Part shown: positions 42,712-55,400 of the stretch, one piece after another
How the letters are laid out: each line of letters begins with the position of its first letter
Position numbering within the stretch: the first letter of the stretch is position 1
Assembly (NCBI GenBank): GCA_014155875.1
Contig: JACEFZ010025058.1
Span: 2,417,501-2,481,500 of the forward strand
Reading direction: 5' to 3'
From: Cepaea nemoralis
Taxonomy: Eukaryota; Mollusca; Gastropoda; Stylommatophora; Helicidae
Length of the DNA stretch: 64,000 nt
Notes under the pieces: generated by a model
Told to the model about the DNA's origin: nothing
The model's database searches: none
The model's input: only the letters and a program-made list of their open reading frames with translations
Translations under genes and position numbers: made by a program

Positions 42712-45700
42712 CCTTCCTATGTTTTGAAAAGACTTTTTTTTCTTTCAAAAAGTCTTTACTCCTAATCCCTCTATCCTACACCTTCTCTCCTTACCTCCCA
42801 CAATTTCTCTAATCCGCCCCAAACTAACTCTATTTTAAGTGAATATTTCCTTCCAATTGTACCTCATAGCAACCCACTATGGAGTCATACTTCTTCTTCG
42901 TTTACATATCCTCAATAACATTTAAATCTCAACTTTATACAATACATCATAACACATATGGTTACCTTTTTGAAATAAACACTCCGCTTAAAAATTCAAA
43001 CGCTGTACCCTTCTGATACTACCTCAACTCCCTATTGTCATCACTACCCGTATTACCTCCACATTACTGCTTCTCCACTTTCAACTAACCTGAAATCACT
43101 CGCACACGATAGGAAGACAAAGAATCGGTGCGCACCGAAGATTCAAAGAAGTAGAACTCTTCCACACAAAAACCACACTCAGCTAAATCACACACACCTT
43201 TACCCCCCTATGTCATTTGAGACTTTATGTAATAAAGTCTAAAACAATTATATCTTCTACAGTACCACTTATTATGGTAACAGTTTACGCTGCTATCTAC
43301 AGCATCAAGCACCAACCATCAAAAATTCACTCCCAAATGTCTATATATTACAGACCTCTTTCCCCATTATACACATCACCTCACCTAACTAATCTTTTCC
43401 TATATATTCACTCTTAATCTCGCCGAAAACTTCAGCAACCCACTAATGTCCATTTATTATGGGCATTTCTCCTGAACCTCAATTTATGCCGTTATTTACA
43501 GCAACAATATACCGTTATTCTCTCTCAGTCCATATATTACGAACCCCTAAAACCCCATGGCATTTTATCTCTATTCGCTGTGAGCACAGTACTTACCCCC
43601 CTTTGATATCTACAGTATATAGTTATTCTTTGAAGTAAAACATGGCATTCAATTCATGTTTTACTATTTGTCTGGCGTAGCACGTTATCCACTTCTTCTT
43701 CTATAAGCCAGCAATCCCGTGTCTCTTATGAAAGTACATCATGGCTCTTCTGACCCCATGGAAACTATGTTCAAAACTTTCCCCTCATTTATCCCACTGC
43801 TATATACGTTATTCACATTAATCTTTTCTTCCCCAATATGGCGTCCAATCCATATATATTCTATTAATGCTCACTCAATGCAGCTCCCATCTTTAACCAT
43901 TTTACCTGTGTAGTAACTCCGTCACTTAAGTATGGCATATGTTTCCAATACCTCATAGCCATATCAACCTCTTTATGCTGATTATGACAGCCACAGAATA
44001 TACCCATGAACATATTATTCACAAAGATAATGTGTCTCTCTACTAGTCCTCAGTAGTTTATTAACTCTTTTCTGAACGAAGGATACTATATAAAGCCCCA
44101 TGTATTGCCTTTATTCTAGACAAAACCATGTAAATTAAACTTAACTTAACTAATTTCTAACATATATATAAACAAGGTAATTACCATTCAACATACAAGA
44201 CAATTCACTTAAATTATGAGTGAAGCGAAATAAAATCACAACAGGACATCATACCCCCCCCCCCCCCCCCCCCCCCAAGTTTTTTTTTACATCATTTATG
44301 TTTCCCCTCATATCAATAAAAGGTATTAACTCATTCAAAGAAAAACATATTTTAAAATAATATAACATGTATCCTATTAAATTAGAAGAAAATATCTAGT
44401 GTTACCTAACACTACTGGTCTCTTTTACGGACCAGTAGTTTGTACGCAAAAGACTAAAAACACAATAATCCTATTCTAAAATCAAATAGTGACAATCATT
44501 TTACAGGACCAAATCAAGCAAAAATAATATAACATACCATACATATTCAATCAACTAACCAATAGAATACATATCTATTCACCCAAGTTATGCCTATTCC
44601 GTTATTCTTATAACAGATAAAACAAAACAACTCAATACCAAGCATATATATATATCTGTTACCTACAGACCAATTCCTAACTTAGAACAATATCTGTTCT
44701 CTCAATAAAAGTCAATAATCAACAATGACCGTACGATCTACCAATAGAACCTGTGGCTCGGCACACCAATTGTTTCCCTTGGATTTGTTCCAAGTATTAC
44801 TACAACTACTTAATCATCACCGTTAACTACGGTATCTCCACCCTACTACGACCAGCAAAAAAAATTGTGTCCATTTACTATAGACCTCTCACCAATACAT
44901 CTACTTACTGTACCAATAACTAATTCTACTTTTAAGTTTCTCGTCTACCCGACGCAATTAACTAACGTATCATTACTTTCCAACATCTCACCACAACTAC
45001 TCTAAGCTTTCCTCAAGTCTCTCCTAGCATTCTTGCACCGCGATGATAGTTAAATCAGTCACACTTATCGGAACACCTTCTCTAACATTCATTCATCTAA
45101 TCTTGTTTACCTCCGTATCTTTCACTCCTCTTCCTATTTGTCGGGACTCTATCAAACACAATAAACAACACCACACCTGACTAACGAGAAATCTCACTTC
45201 GACTGGGCAAACCATATTCTGTCAATTCTCTCTATCAGACATTCTTGCTTCGATATGTCTTTCTCTTCCAACACTACTAAATCTGTTTCTTGAAACATCA
45301 TTCAAAACGTTAACTCTCTTTTCGTCAGCCTGTCATACCACTTTCATTAACTCTGTCTAACGTCAGATATTCTAACCAAAAGACATCACCAATCTCTAAT
45401 CATGTTCTTTCTACCTCTCATCTCACGACTACTCTCGCATCGCCAATTCAACATTCCAGCAATCACTCACCACAATCTAAGCGTATCGATCTCCTCCACA
45501 CACATTGACACAAAATATATCAACCGCGGAACTATTACATTTTATCCATGTATTTCACTTAGACGACGTCTCCAAACCTCACTGTTACTTCACTCAGCGC
45601 GACGAACACCTGTTTGTCTACAGTTAAACTCTCGTACGGACTAAACGCCTCGTACATGCATGCTGTGCTTATCACTTGCCATCAGCCTATCCATTCTCGA

Positions 45701-46563
45701 CGCACATATGTTTGTCTTATTTCTACTTTTCTCAATCATTCACTCGTTTTCAAAGGTCAGAATCTATATATTATCTCTCGCAAACTATATCTCTTTTACA
45801 CACTAACCAGCACTATCAACTATCTCTCAAAACAAACCTCATTCCGCTGAGCCACTAACCTCGTAACTATCATTCTATATTTCTCCACACAACAACTTTC
45901 TCAGATTTAATCAGCTCTTCTTTCTCCACAAGCATTATATAATTACTTCATCCCCCTCACCAAGACCTCGTATTCTTCAAACGTCAGTTTCCACAGTCTT
46001 TTACTCTTAATACTCTTGCGCTCAACTGACTATTTTACACAGGATACTCAATTCCTCCTCTATCTATATCTCCTCATCAGACACTCTCGGTTCAGCTGTC
46101 AACAATACTATACTTACTTCTCAAACCACCAAGCGAAACTATCTCAGACATCACGTCATAGCTCTGAGTCGAACCATTTCTAGTACGAGCATTCATACTT
46201 AGTTTATCTCTCTCTCTACTAATTCTGTGCTGAATCTACTCTACGTTAATCACACCAGTTATACATCACTCAACGTGATTAACTCTCTGTATCTATCCAT
46301 TCCGGACAAAGGACTATTTTTACCTTGTTTACTCTCCCTACACCGCAACCAAACACAAGATATCCTGTATTACGTATCCACGTAGAATATCATTTGCCGT
46401 GACTCTCTATCCTCAACAACACTATTGCCTACCCTGTACCATGTGATGCTACACCAAAAAAAATTCATCTGCCTATTTTAGACAGCCCATATGTATTTGC
46501 TCAAACCGCAATTCTTCTCATAAGCCAAAACAATTCCATTTGTTCTTCCTCACCCAAGGAATT
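42712..46563 (-). other. Non-coding interior of the LTR element, G-poor on the plus strand
   Basis: About 3.85 kb lies where pol would be expected. I find no frame with a reverse transcriptase, integrase or protease motif. The plus strand is conspicuously poor in G and rich in C, T and A, so the sense RNA is poor in C. A poly(C) run of about 23 bases lies at 44254-44276. Confidence 0.7.
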
Positions 46564-47868
46564 TCAACAGCCATAGATCGCATCCAAGCCAAATATTTCA
46601 TTGTCTCTTAATACATTAGTACGTCTTTCTTTAACTATGTCCTCTTCACTATCTGTTGTTAACCTGTTGTTAAAGTACTCAGGTCTTAAGGTCATATATT
46701 CTTCTATTTTTCTTAAGTCACTTTCTGTCGTTGAGTAAATTTCCGCTATCTGTCTATTATTGTTCTTCTTCTTAAATGATTTCTTTCTATTTCCTTTATT
46801 TGCGTCGGTCTGCTCACTGTTTCCTGTATACCTTACATAACGTTTACATTTCCCCATCTCGTCTTCAGATGACACACTGATAATAGTTCCCTCATCAGAT
46901 TCATAGTAGTTTACTGCAGACACGTCGACCCTATTCCCATGGTCGGCTTTAGAACGTCTGACTTTCTTCTTACTTTTATTCCTCATGCTCCGGTTCTGTA
47001 CAACTCCCATATCTTTACCTGAAGTATTCTCTCCATAACCTGAACTCTCACACCTAACATTCCTACACCATTTAATGTCTATACCTGAGGAACTTGATAT
47101 CTCAGTTGTACCTTTATTGACCATCAGACTGTTTATATTTCTTTCCTCAATACTTTTCCTCTTTGGTTTCTTTTCGTCTTTGGTTTTCGTCTGTTTATCT
47201 TTCTTAATTTCAACCGTGTCTCTCTTAGTCGAGTGAGTTGGTTTTAACTGAGTCTCTACTAACTCAGTTTGACTTCCCTTTGTTATCTTTACTGTATCAA
47301 CCTGTGTGTGTGTGTTCCGTTCTACCACTTCATTCACCTGTGTCTGAGTCTCTTGGTCTATTTTCTTCTGTTCTTGTCTAAGAGTCAGATTCGCAACCAG
47401 CTTAGTAGTTGAATTCTTACTTACATTTTCTTCTCTGTTCTTTGACCCTGACCTCAAATACTGTCTCCGTCTTTGTTCAAACCAGTCGTCACGTTTTTTC
47501 CTAGCTGTCTTGCTATAGGATGGCCACTTCCATAACTTATTGGAAAAGTCTCTCTCAGGACCATTCTTGTATCTATAACAGTTATACCAGTCCGACCTTT
47601 CACCATTACGTCTGTTCTCACCGTCTTTTACTCTATATACATCAGGCCTTGGTTCGTCATAACCATATTGTCTTCTGTCTTTATTAAGCAATGGCTGTCT
47701 CCTGTTATTCTTTCCTACTCCATTACAGTCTACCATAAATCTATAAGGGTCTTGTCTAGTCGTTCTGTTCTGCAACATTTCTACAAAATTTTCTACTTCA
47801 TTAACTGCTACCTTTAACTCTCCCAACCATGTACTGATACGTTGTAATTCTACATGTAGGTAATTCAT
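46564..47868 (-). CDS. Unknown charged protein of the LTR element (Gag position)
   Basis: An intact 434-residue frame starting MNYLHVELQRISTWLGE, the only large frame of the element and in the place of gag. It is very rich in lysine, arginine, asparagine, glutamate and serine. An N-terminal part could be helical; the middle has repeated TQV/TQT words (ETQTQVN, NTHTQVD, GSQTELV); basic clusters (KKKVRRSK, RKKSFKKKNNNR) follow; and the tail is acidic. There is no CCHC knuckle and no recognisable capsid domain. It might be a Gag-like RNA-binding protein or something acquired. I do not recognise the family. Confidence 0.6.
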   Translation of the reverse strand: MNYLHVELQRISTWLGELKVAVNEVENFVEMLQNRTTRQDPYRFMVDCNGVGKNNRRQPLLNKDRRQYGYDEPRPDVYRVKDGENRRNGERSDWYNCYRYKNGPERDFSNKLWKWPSYSKTARKKRDDWFEQRRRQYLRSGSKNREENVSKNSTTKLVANLTLRQEQKKIDQETQTQVNEVVERNTHTQVDTVKITKGSQTELVETQLKPTHSTKRDTVEIKKDKQTKTKDEKKPKRKSIEERNINSLMVNKGTTEISSSSGIDIKWCRNVRCESSGYGENTSGKDMGVVQNRSMRNKSKKKVRRSKADHGNRVDVSAVNYYESDEGTIISVSSEDEMGKCKRYVRYTGNSEQTDANKGNRKKSFKKKNNNRQIAEIYSTTESDLRKIEEYMTLRPEYFNNRLTTDSEEDIVKERRTNVLRDNEIFGLDAIYGC

Positions 47869-49228
47869 ATTAACTTCTTTGTAATTTCTATCAAGCTTGA
47901 AACAATATTCCTACTTCTTCCTCTGCATATTCCTTGGTACCTGGAAAAAAACTCGTCTTGAGCCCAGCTGAAATAATTCTCAATTATGCCTGTTTCTCTA
48001 CTGTGCTGTGATGGGTCTGCCTGTTGCCATATCCTGTTGTTTCTTTTGCTATGCTGAAATATTTTACTATATACTAATACAATCAAATTCACATTTGTAA
48101 CAACCTAATTTAAAGATATGATCGTATTTAGCTTACAGAATTCCTAATAATAATTGTTCAACCAGTCAATGGTATCTAAAATGGCATTTAAAGTTTAACC
48201 AATTACCATTATTTCTGCTCTTGATCCAAGAAATATGGATTCACCTATGTCCGCTGAAATTTTTCTTGCCAGGTAGAACCCAATCGTTAGAAGTTTGTAT
48301 TTGTTGAAATCATCCAAACGACCACGTAATTTCGGTGAGCTTCTTCCTCCAACGTCTCAAGTTTCAGTAACTTCAGCCCCTGGTTGGGCCCCTACCAGAC
48401 TTCCGCCTTCTCTTCACCCGATAACAGGGCACATCTAAGCGACGTCTTGAAAACTGGTCTAGCTCAATAAAGCGATTTGACTTTGGGTCCCCTCTTCAGC
48501 AGGTCGGCAGCCCAGTCCGCCCAACCACCTCCGAGGGTTCCCTAACGATATCGCCTTTGTTGAAAAACATTCCCGATTTATTAGAGCAAACACGAGTGAA
48601 AATGTTTCTTACTTTCCAACCAAAGGAGCAATTGGCTTGATTCTTCAGGCAGCCAAGGTCACGGTTCAGTGAACATAATGGCTTTGAGTTCACTCTAGGT
48701 AGTCTTGATACAAAGAAGGTGACCGCTCTCTCAGAACAACGTTTCCATTGGACTCAAGTTGTTTATATTCGTTTTGAAATTTCTTTGCTCCTGAACCTGG
48801 ACAATCTTAGCATGGGTCTGACTGACCTTCAAACGTAAGGTTAACAAACGGCTGGAACAGATGACAAATCGAGCGTCCTGGCAAATTTTGATGAAAATTA
48901 CTTCGACTCAGGTGGCAAAAATGTGGAACAGCTTCCCTCCACTGGTAACAATGTTGTGTAGATGGTTCCATCTCAATATCTTGATTTTAATTTGGTTAGT
49001 CCGAAAATTGCTTCAAACTTTTGACTTCCAAAAAAATCGTCCGGTCTTAGACTTTTGTTTTGAAGGACTCAGAGAAAACCTGTTGGTTATTCATATTTTT
49101 CTTTTCTCAGTAGGGTGGTAACAATCTCATAGAAATCCGCTATGGCAGGTCGGTTTCCATACTTCGCATTGTGGCAACGGCATTATCCAAAAATCGAGGT
49201 GCTGGTCTGCGGCACCATTTCATCCTCC
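47869..49228 (-). other. Leader and primer-binding site of the LTR element
   Basis: On the minus strand TGGTGCCGCAGACCAGC (49201-49217) lies 11 bases inside the 5' LTR and looks like a tRNA primer-binding site. Further in, near 48050, AATATTTCAGCATAGCA matches the Gypsy gag start (AATATTTCAGCATGGCA at 5450) except that the start codon is ATA. The old gag start is thus lost and a different frame (47868) is used. Confidence 0.65.
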
Positions 49229-49483
49229 TGTAACAATGCGCACACAGAGAGGACTAACAAGTTCTGCTGGGTGAATATAAATCAAGCTTTATTTGAATTT
49301 GATGGCCACTACAAAATCTGAATACAATTCAATCCTGATGGCGACTTCTCTTCTCTAGTCCTAGGTGTTTACTGACCAACCCAACAACAAGCCACGTCAC
49401 GACTTGAGCATCCTTCTTCTCATTCCATCCTGATGCTCAAGCGTGCTGTAGCTTTGCACACCTAACTAATACATTCTGCTACA
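49229..49483 (-). repeat. 5' LTR of the non-autonomous element
   Basis: 255 bp, indistinguishable from 42457-42711 in my comparison. The inverted repeat is at 49403-49441. GTTC (49484-49487) follows. Confidence 0.9.
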
Positions 49484-49487
49484 GTTC

Positions 49488-52400
49488 AGTGCTGGTTGTT
49501 CAGTGCTGGCTTTTCCATTAGCACGCTGGTTGTTCCAGTAGCACGCTGGTTGTTCCAGTAGCATGCTGGTTGTTCAGTGCTGGTTGTTCCAGTAGCATGC
49601 TGGTTGTTCCAGTAGCATGTTGGTTGTTCCAGTAGCACGCTGGTTGTTCAGTGCTGGTTGTTCCAGTAGCATGCTGGTTGTTCAGTGCTGGTTGTTCCAG
49701 TAGCTCGCTGGTTGTTCAGTGCTGGTTGTTCCAGCAACACACTGGTTCTTCAGTGCTGGTTGTTCCAGTAGCACGCTGGTTGTTCAGTGCTGGTTGTTCT
49801 AGTAACACACTGGTTGTTCAGTGCTGGTTGTTCCAGTAACACACTGGTTGTTCCAGTAGCACGCTGGTTGTTCAGTGCTGGTTGTTCCAGTAGCACGCTG
49901 GTTGTTCAGTGCTGGTTGTTCCAGTAACACACTGGATGTTCAGTGCTGGTTGTTCAGTGCTGGTTGCTCCAGTAGCACGCTTGTTGTTCCAGTAACACAC
50001 TGGTTGTTCAGTGCTGGTTGTTCAGTGCTGGTTGTTCCAGTAGCACGCTTGTTGTTCCAGTAGCACGCTGGTTGTTCAGTGCTGGTTGTTCAGTGCTGGT
50101 TGTTCCAGTAGCACGCTGGTTGTTCAGTGCTGGTTGTTCAGTGCTGGTTGTTCAGTGCTGGTTGTTCCAGTAGCATGCTGGTTGTTCCAGTAGCACGCTG
50201 GTTGTTCAGTGCTGGTTGTTCCAGTAGCACGCTGGTTGTTCCAGTAGCATGCTGGTTGTTCAGTGCTGCTTGTTCCAGTAGCACGCTGGTTGTTCCAGTA
50301 GCATGCTGGTTGTTCAGTGCTGGTTGTTCCAGTAGCACGCTGGTTGTTCAGTGCTGGTTGTTCCAGTAACACACTGGTTGTTCCAGTAGCACGCTGGTTG
50401 TTCAGTGCTGGTTGTTCCAGTAGCATGCTGGTTGTTCAGTGCTGGTTGTTCCAGTAGCACGCTGGTTGTTCAGTGCTGGTTGTTCCAGTAGCACGCTGGT
50501 TGTTCAGTGCTGGTTGATCCAGCAACACACTGGTTGTTCCAGTAGCATGTTGGTTGTTCAGTGCTGGTTGTTCAGTGCTGGTTGTTCCAGTAGCACGCTG
50601 GTTGTTCAGTGCTGGTTGATCCAGCAACACACTGGTTGTTCCAGTAGCATGCTGGTTGTTCAGTGCTGGTTGTTCAGTGCTGGTTGTTCAGTGCTGGTTG
50701 TTCAGTGCTGGTTGTTCAGTGCTGGTTGTTCAGTGCTGGTTGTTCAGTGCTGGTTGTTCAGTGCTGGTTGATCCAGTAGCATGCTGGTTGTTCCAGTAGC
50801 ATGCTGGTTGTTCAGTGCTGGTTGTTCAGTGCTGGTTGTTCCAGTAGCACGCTGGTTGTTCAGTGCTGGTTGTTCCAGTAACACACTGGTTGTTCCAGTA
50901 GCATGCTGGTTGTTCAGTGGTGGTTGTTCCAGTAGCATGCTGGTTGTTCAGTGCTGGTTGTTCCAGTAGCATGCTGGTTGTTCAGTGCTGGTTGTTCCAG
51001 TAGCATGCTATTTGTTCAGTGCTGGTTGTTCAGTGCTGGTTGTTCCAGTAGCATGCTGGTTGTTCAGTGCTGGTTGTTCAGTGCTGGTTGTTCCAGTAGC
51101 ATGCTGGTTGTTCAGTGCTGGTTGTTCCAGTAGCACGCTGGTTGTTCCAGTAGCACGCTGGTTGTTCAGTGCTGGTTGTTCCAGTAGCATGCTGGTTGTT
51201 CCAGTAGCATGCTGGTTGTTCAGTGCTGGTTGTTCCAGTAGCATGCTGGTTGTTCAGTGCTGGTTGTTCCAGTAGCACGCTGGTTGTTCCAGTAGCACGC
51301 TGGTTGTTCAGTGCTGGTTGTTCCAGTAACACACTGGTTGCTCAGAGCTGGTTGTTCCAGTAACACACTGTTTGCTCAGAGCTGGTTGTTCCAGTAACAC
51401 ACTGGTTGCTCAGAGCTGGTTGTTCCAGTAACACACTGGTTGCTCAGAGCTGGTTGTTCCAGTAACACACTGGTTGCTCAGAGCTGGTTGTTCCAGTAAC
51501 ACACTGTTTGTTCAGTGCTGGTTGTTCCAGTAACACACTGGTTGTTCAGTGCTGGTTGTTCCAGTAACACACTGGTTGTTCAGTGCTGGTTGTTCCAGTA
51601 ACACACTGGTTGTTCAGTGCTGGTTGTTCCAGCACCACACTGGTTGTTCCAGTAACACACTGGGTGCTCAGAGCTGGTTGTTCCAGTAACACACTGGTTG
51701 CTCAGAGCTGGTTGTTCCAGTAACACACTGGTTGCTCAGGGCTGGTTGTTCCAGTAACACACTGGTTGCTCAGAGCTTGTTGTTCCAGTAACACACTGGT
51801 TGCTCAGAGCTGGTTGTTCCAGTAACACACTGGTTGTTCAGTGCTGGTTGTTCCATTAACACACTGGTTGCTCAGAGCTGGTTGTTCCAGTAACACACTG
51901 GTTGTTCAGTGCTGGTTGTTCCAGTAACACACTGGTTGTTCCAGTAACACACTGGTTGCTCAGAGCTGGTTGTTCCAGTAACACACTGGTTGTTCCAGTA
52001 ACACACTGGTTGCTCAGAGCTGGTTGTTCCAGTAACACACTGGTTGCTCAGAGCTGGTTGTTCCAGTAACACACTGGTTGCTCAGAGCTGGTTGTTCCAG
52101 TAACACACTGGTTGTTCAGTGCTGGTTGTTCCAGTAACACACTGGTTGTTCAGTGCTGGTTGTTCCAGTAACACACTGGTTGTTCAGTGCTGGTTGTTCC
52201 AGCACCACACTGGTTGTTCCAGTAACACACTGGTTGCTCAGAGCTGGTTGTTCCAGTAACACACTGGTTGCTCAGAGCTGGTTGTTCCAGTAACACACTG
52301 GTTGCTCAGAGCTGGTTGTTCCAGTAACACACTGGTTGCTCAGAGCTTGTTGTTCCAGTAACACACTGGTTGCTCAGAGCTGGTTGTTCCAGTAACACAC

Positions 52401-55400
52401 TGGTTGTTCAGTGCTGGTTGTTCCATTAACACACTGGTTGCTCAGAGCTGGTTGTTCCAGTAACACACTGGTTGTTCAGTGCTGGTTGTTCCAGTAACAC
52501 ACTGGTTGTTCCAGTAACACACTGGTTGCTCAGAGCTGGTTGTTTCAGTAACACACTGGTTGTTCCAGTAACACACTGGTTGCTCAGAGCTGGTTGTTCC
52601 AGCAACACACTGTTTGTTCAGTGCTGGTTGTTCCAGTAACACACTGGTTGTTCAGAGCTGGTTGTTCCAGCAACACACTGGTTGTTCAGTGCTGGTTGTT
52701 CCATTAACACACTGGTTGCTCAGAGCTGGTTGTTCCAGTAACACACTGGTTGCTCAGAGCTGGTTGTTCCAGTAACACACTGGTTGTTCAGTGCTGGTTG
52801 TTCCAGCAACACACTGGTTGTTCCAGTAACACACTGGTTGTTCAGTGCTGGTTGTTCCAGCAACACACTGGTTGTTCAGTGCTGGTTGTTCCAGCAACAC
52901 ACTGGTTGCTCAGAGCTGGTTGTTCCAGTAACACACTGGTTGTTCAGTGCTGGTTGTTCCAGTAACACACTGGTTGTTCCAGTAACACACTGGTTGCTCA
53001 GAGCTGGTTGTTCCAGTAACACACTGGTTGTTCCAGTAACACACTGGTTGCTCAGAGCTGGTTGTTCCAGAAACACACTGGTTGTTCCAGTAACACACTG
53101 GTTGTTCAGTGCTGGTTGTTCCAGTAACACACTGGTTGCTCAGAGCTGGTTGTTCCAGTAACACACTGGTTGCTCAGAGCTGGTTGTTCCAGTAACACAC
53201 TGGTTGTTCAGTGCTGGTTGTTCCAGCAACACACTGGTTGTTCAGTGCTGGTTGTTCCAGTAACACACTGGTTGTTCAGTGCTGGTTGTTCCAGTAACAC
53301 ACTGGTTGTTCAGTGCTGGTTGTTCCAGCAACACACTGGTTGTTCCAGTAACACACTGGTTGTTCAGTTCTGGTTGTTCCAGTAACACACTGGTTGTTCC
53401 AGTAACACACTGGTTGTTCAGTGCTGGTTGTTCCAGTAACACACTGGTTGCTCAGAGCTGGTTGTTCAGTGCTGGTTGTTCCAGTAGCACGCTTGTTGTT
53501 CCAGTAGCACGCTGGTTGTTCAGTGCTGGTTGTTCAGTGCTGGTTGTTCCAGTAGCATGCTGGTTGTTCCAGTAGCACGCTGGTTGTTCAGTGCTGGTTG
53601 TTCAGTGCTGGTTGTTCAGTGCTGGTTGTTCCAATAGCATGCTGGTTGTTCCAGTAGCACGCTGGTTGTTCAGTGCTGGTTGTTTCAGTAGCACGCTGGT
53701 TGTTCCAGTAGCATGCTGGTTGTTCAGTGCTGCTTGTTCCAGTAGCACGCTGGTTGTTCCAGTAGCATGCTGGTTGTTCAGTGCTGGTTGTTCCAGTAGC
53801 ACGCTGGTTGTTCAGTGCTGGTTGTTCCAGTAACACACTGGTTGTTCCAGTAGCACGCTGGTTGTTCAGTGCTGGTTGTTCCAGTAGCATGCTGGTTGTT
53901 CAGTGCTGGTTGTTCCAGTAGCACGCTGGTTGTTCAGTGCTGGTTGATCCAGCAACACACTGGTTGTTCCAGTAGCATGTTGGTTGTTCAGTGCTGGTTG
54001 TTCAGTGCTGGTTGTTCCAGTAGCACGCTGGTTGTTCAGTGCTGGTTGATCCAGCAACACACTGGTTGTTCCAGTAGCATGCTGGTTGTTCAGTGCTGGT
54101 TGTTCAGTGCTGGTTGTTCAGTGCTGGTTGTTCAGTGCTGGTTGTTCAGTGCTGGTTGTTCAGTGCTGGTTGTTCAGTGCTGGTTGTTCAGTGCTGGTTG
54201 TTCAGTGCTGGTTGTTCAGTGCTGGTTGATCCAGTAGCATGCTGGTTGTTCCAGTAGCATGCTGGTTGTTCAGTGCTGGTTGTTCAGTGCTGGTTGTTCC
54301 AGTAGCACGCTGGTTGTTCAGTGCTGGTTGTTCCAGTAACACACTGGTTGTTCCAGTAGCATGCTGGTTGTTCAGTGGTGGTTGTTCCAGTAGCATGCTG
54401 GTTGTTCAGTGCTGGTTGTTCCAGTAGCATGCTGGTTGTTCATTGCTGGTTGTTCCAGTAGCATGCTGGTTGTTCAGTGCTGGTTGTTCAGTGCTGGTTG
54501 TTCCAGTAGCATGCTGGTTGTTCAGTGCTGGTTGTTCAGTGCTGGTTGTTCCAGTAGCATGCTGGTTGTTCAGTGCTGGTTGTTTCAGTAGCACGCTGGT
54601 TGTTCCAGTAGCACGCTGGTTGTTCAGTGCTGGTTGTTCCAGTAGCATGCTGGTTGTTCCAGTAGCATGCTGGTTGTTCAGTGCTGGTTGTTCCAGTAGC
54701 ATGCTGGTTGTTCAGTGCTGGTTGTTCCAGTAGCACGCTGGTTGTTCCAGTAGCACGCTGGTTGTTCAGTGCTGGTTGTTCCAGTAACACACTGGTTGCT
54801 CAGAGCTGGTTGTTCCAGTAACACACTGTTTGCTCAGAGCTGGTTGTTCCAGTAACACACTGGTTGCTCAGAGCTGGTTGTTCCAGTAACACACTGGTTG
54901 CTCAGAGCTGGTTGTTCCAGTAACACACTGGTTGCTCAGAGCTGGTTGTTCCAGTAACACACTGGTTGTTCAGTGCTGGTTGTTCCAGTAACACACTGGT
55001 TGTTCAGTGCTGGTTGTTCCAGTAACACACTGGTTGTTCAGTGCTGGTTGTTCCAGTAACACACTGGTTGTTCAGTGCTGGTTGTTCCAGCACCACACTG
55101 GTTGTTCCAGTAACACACTGGTTGCTCAGAGCTGGTTGTTCCAGTAACACACTGGTTGCTCAGAGCTGGTTGTTCCAGTAACACACTGGTTGCTCAGAGC
55201 TGGTTGTTCCAGTAACACACTGGTTGCTCAGAGCCTGTTGTTCCAGTAACACACTGGTTGCTCAGAGCTGGTTGTTCCAGTAACACACTGGTTGTTTAGT
55301 GCTGGTTGTTCCATTAACACACTGGTTGCTCAGAGCTGGTTGTTCCAGTAACACACTGGTTGTTCAGTGCTGGTTGTTCCAGTAACACACTGGTTGTTCC

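Larger units (their letters stand above)
42457..49483 (-). mobile_element. Young non-autonomous LTR retrotransposon (7.0 kb)
   Basis: Two 255-bp LTRs, identical as far as I can compare them, flank the element, with a 4-bp duplication (GTTC). Terminal TGTA...TACA bases, a primer-binding site near the right LTR and one large frame on the minus strand fix the direction. No protease, reverse transcriptase, RNase H or integrase can be read in the 3.85 kb where pol should be. It is therefore non-autonomous, yet recently moved. Its LTR and leader resemble those of the Gypsy element at 2627-6815, a plausible helper family. Confidence 0.88.

Noticed and set aside
44254..44276. Poly(C) run as a regulatory element
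   Set aside because: A simple homopolymer inside a non-coding part of the LTR element, with nothing around it to support a function.
45402..45858. Small plus-strand frames in the LTR element interior
   Set aside because: They are antisense to the element, in a compositionally skewed region, and show no recognisable motif.
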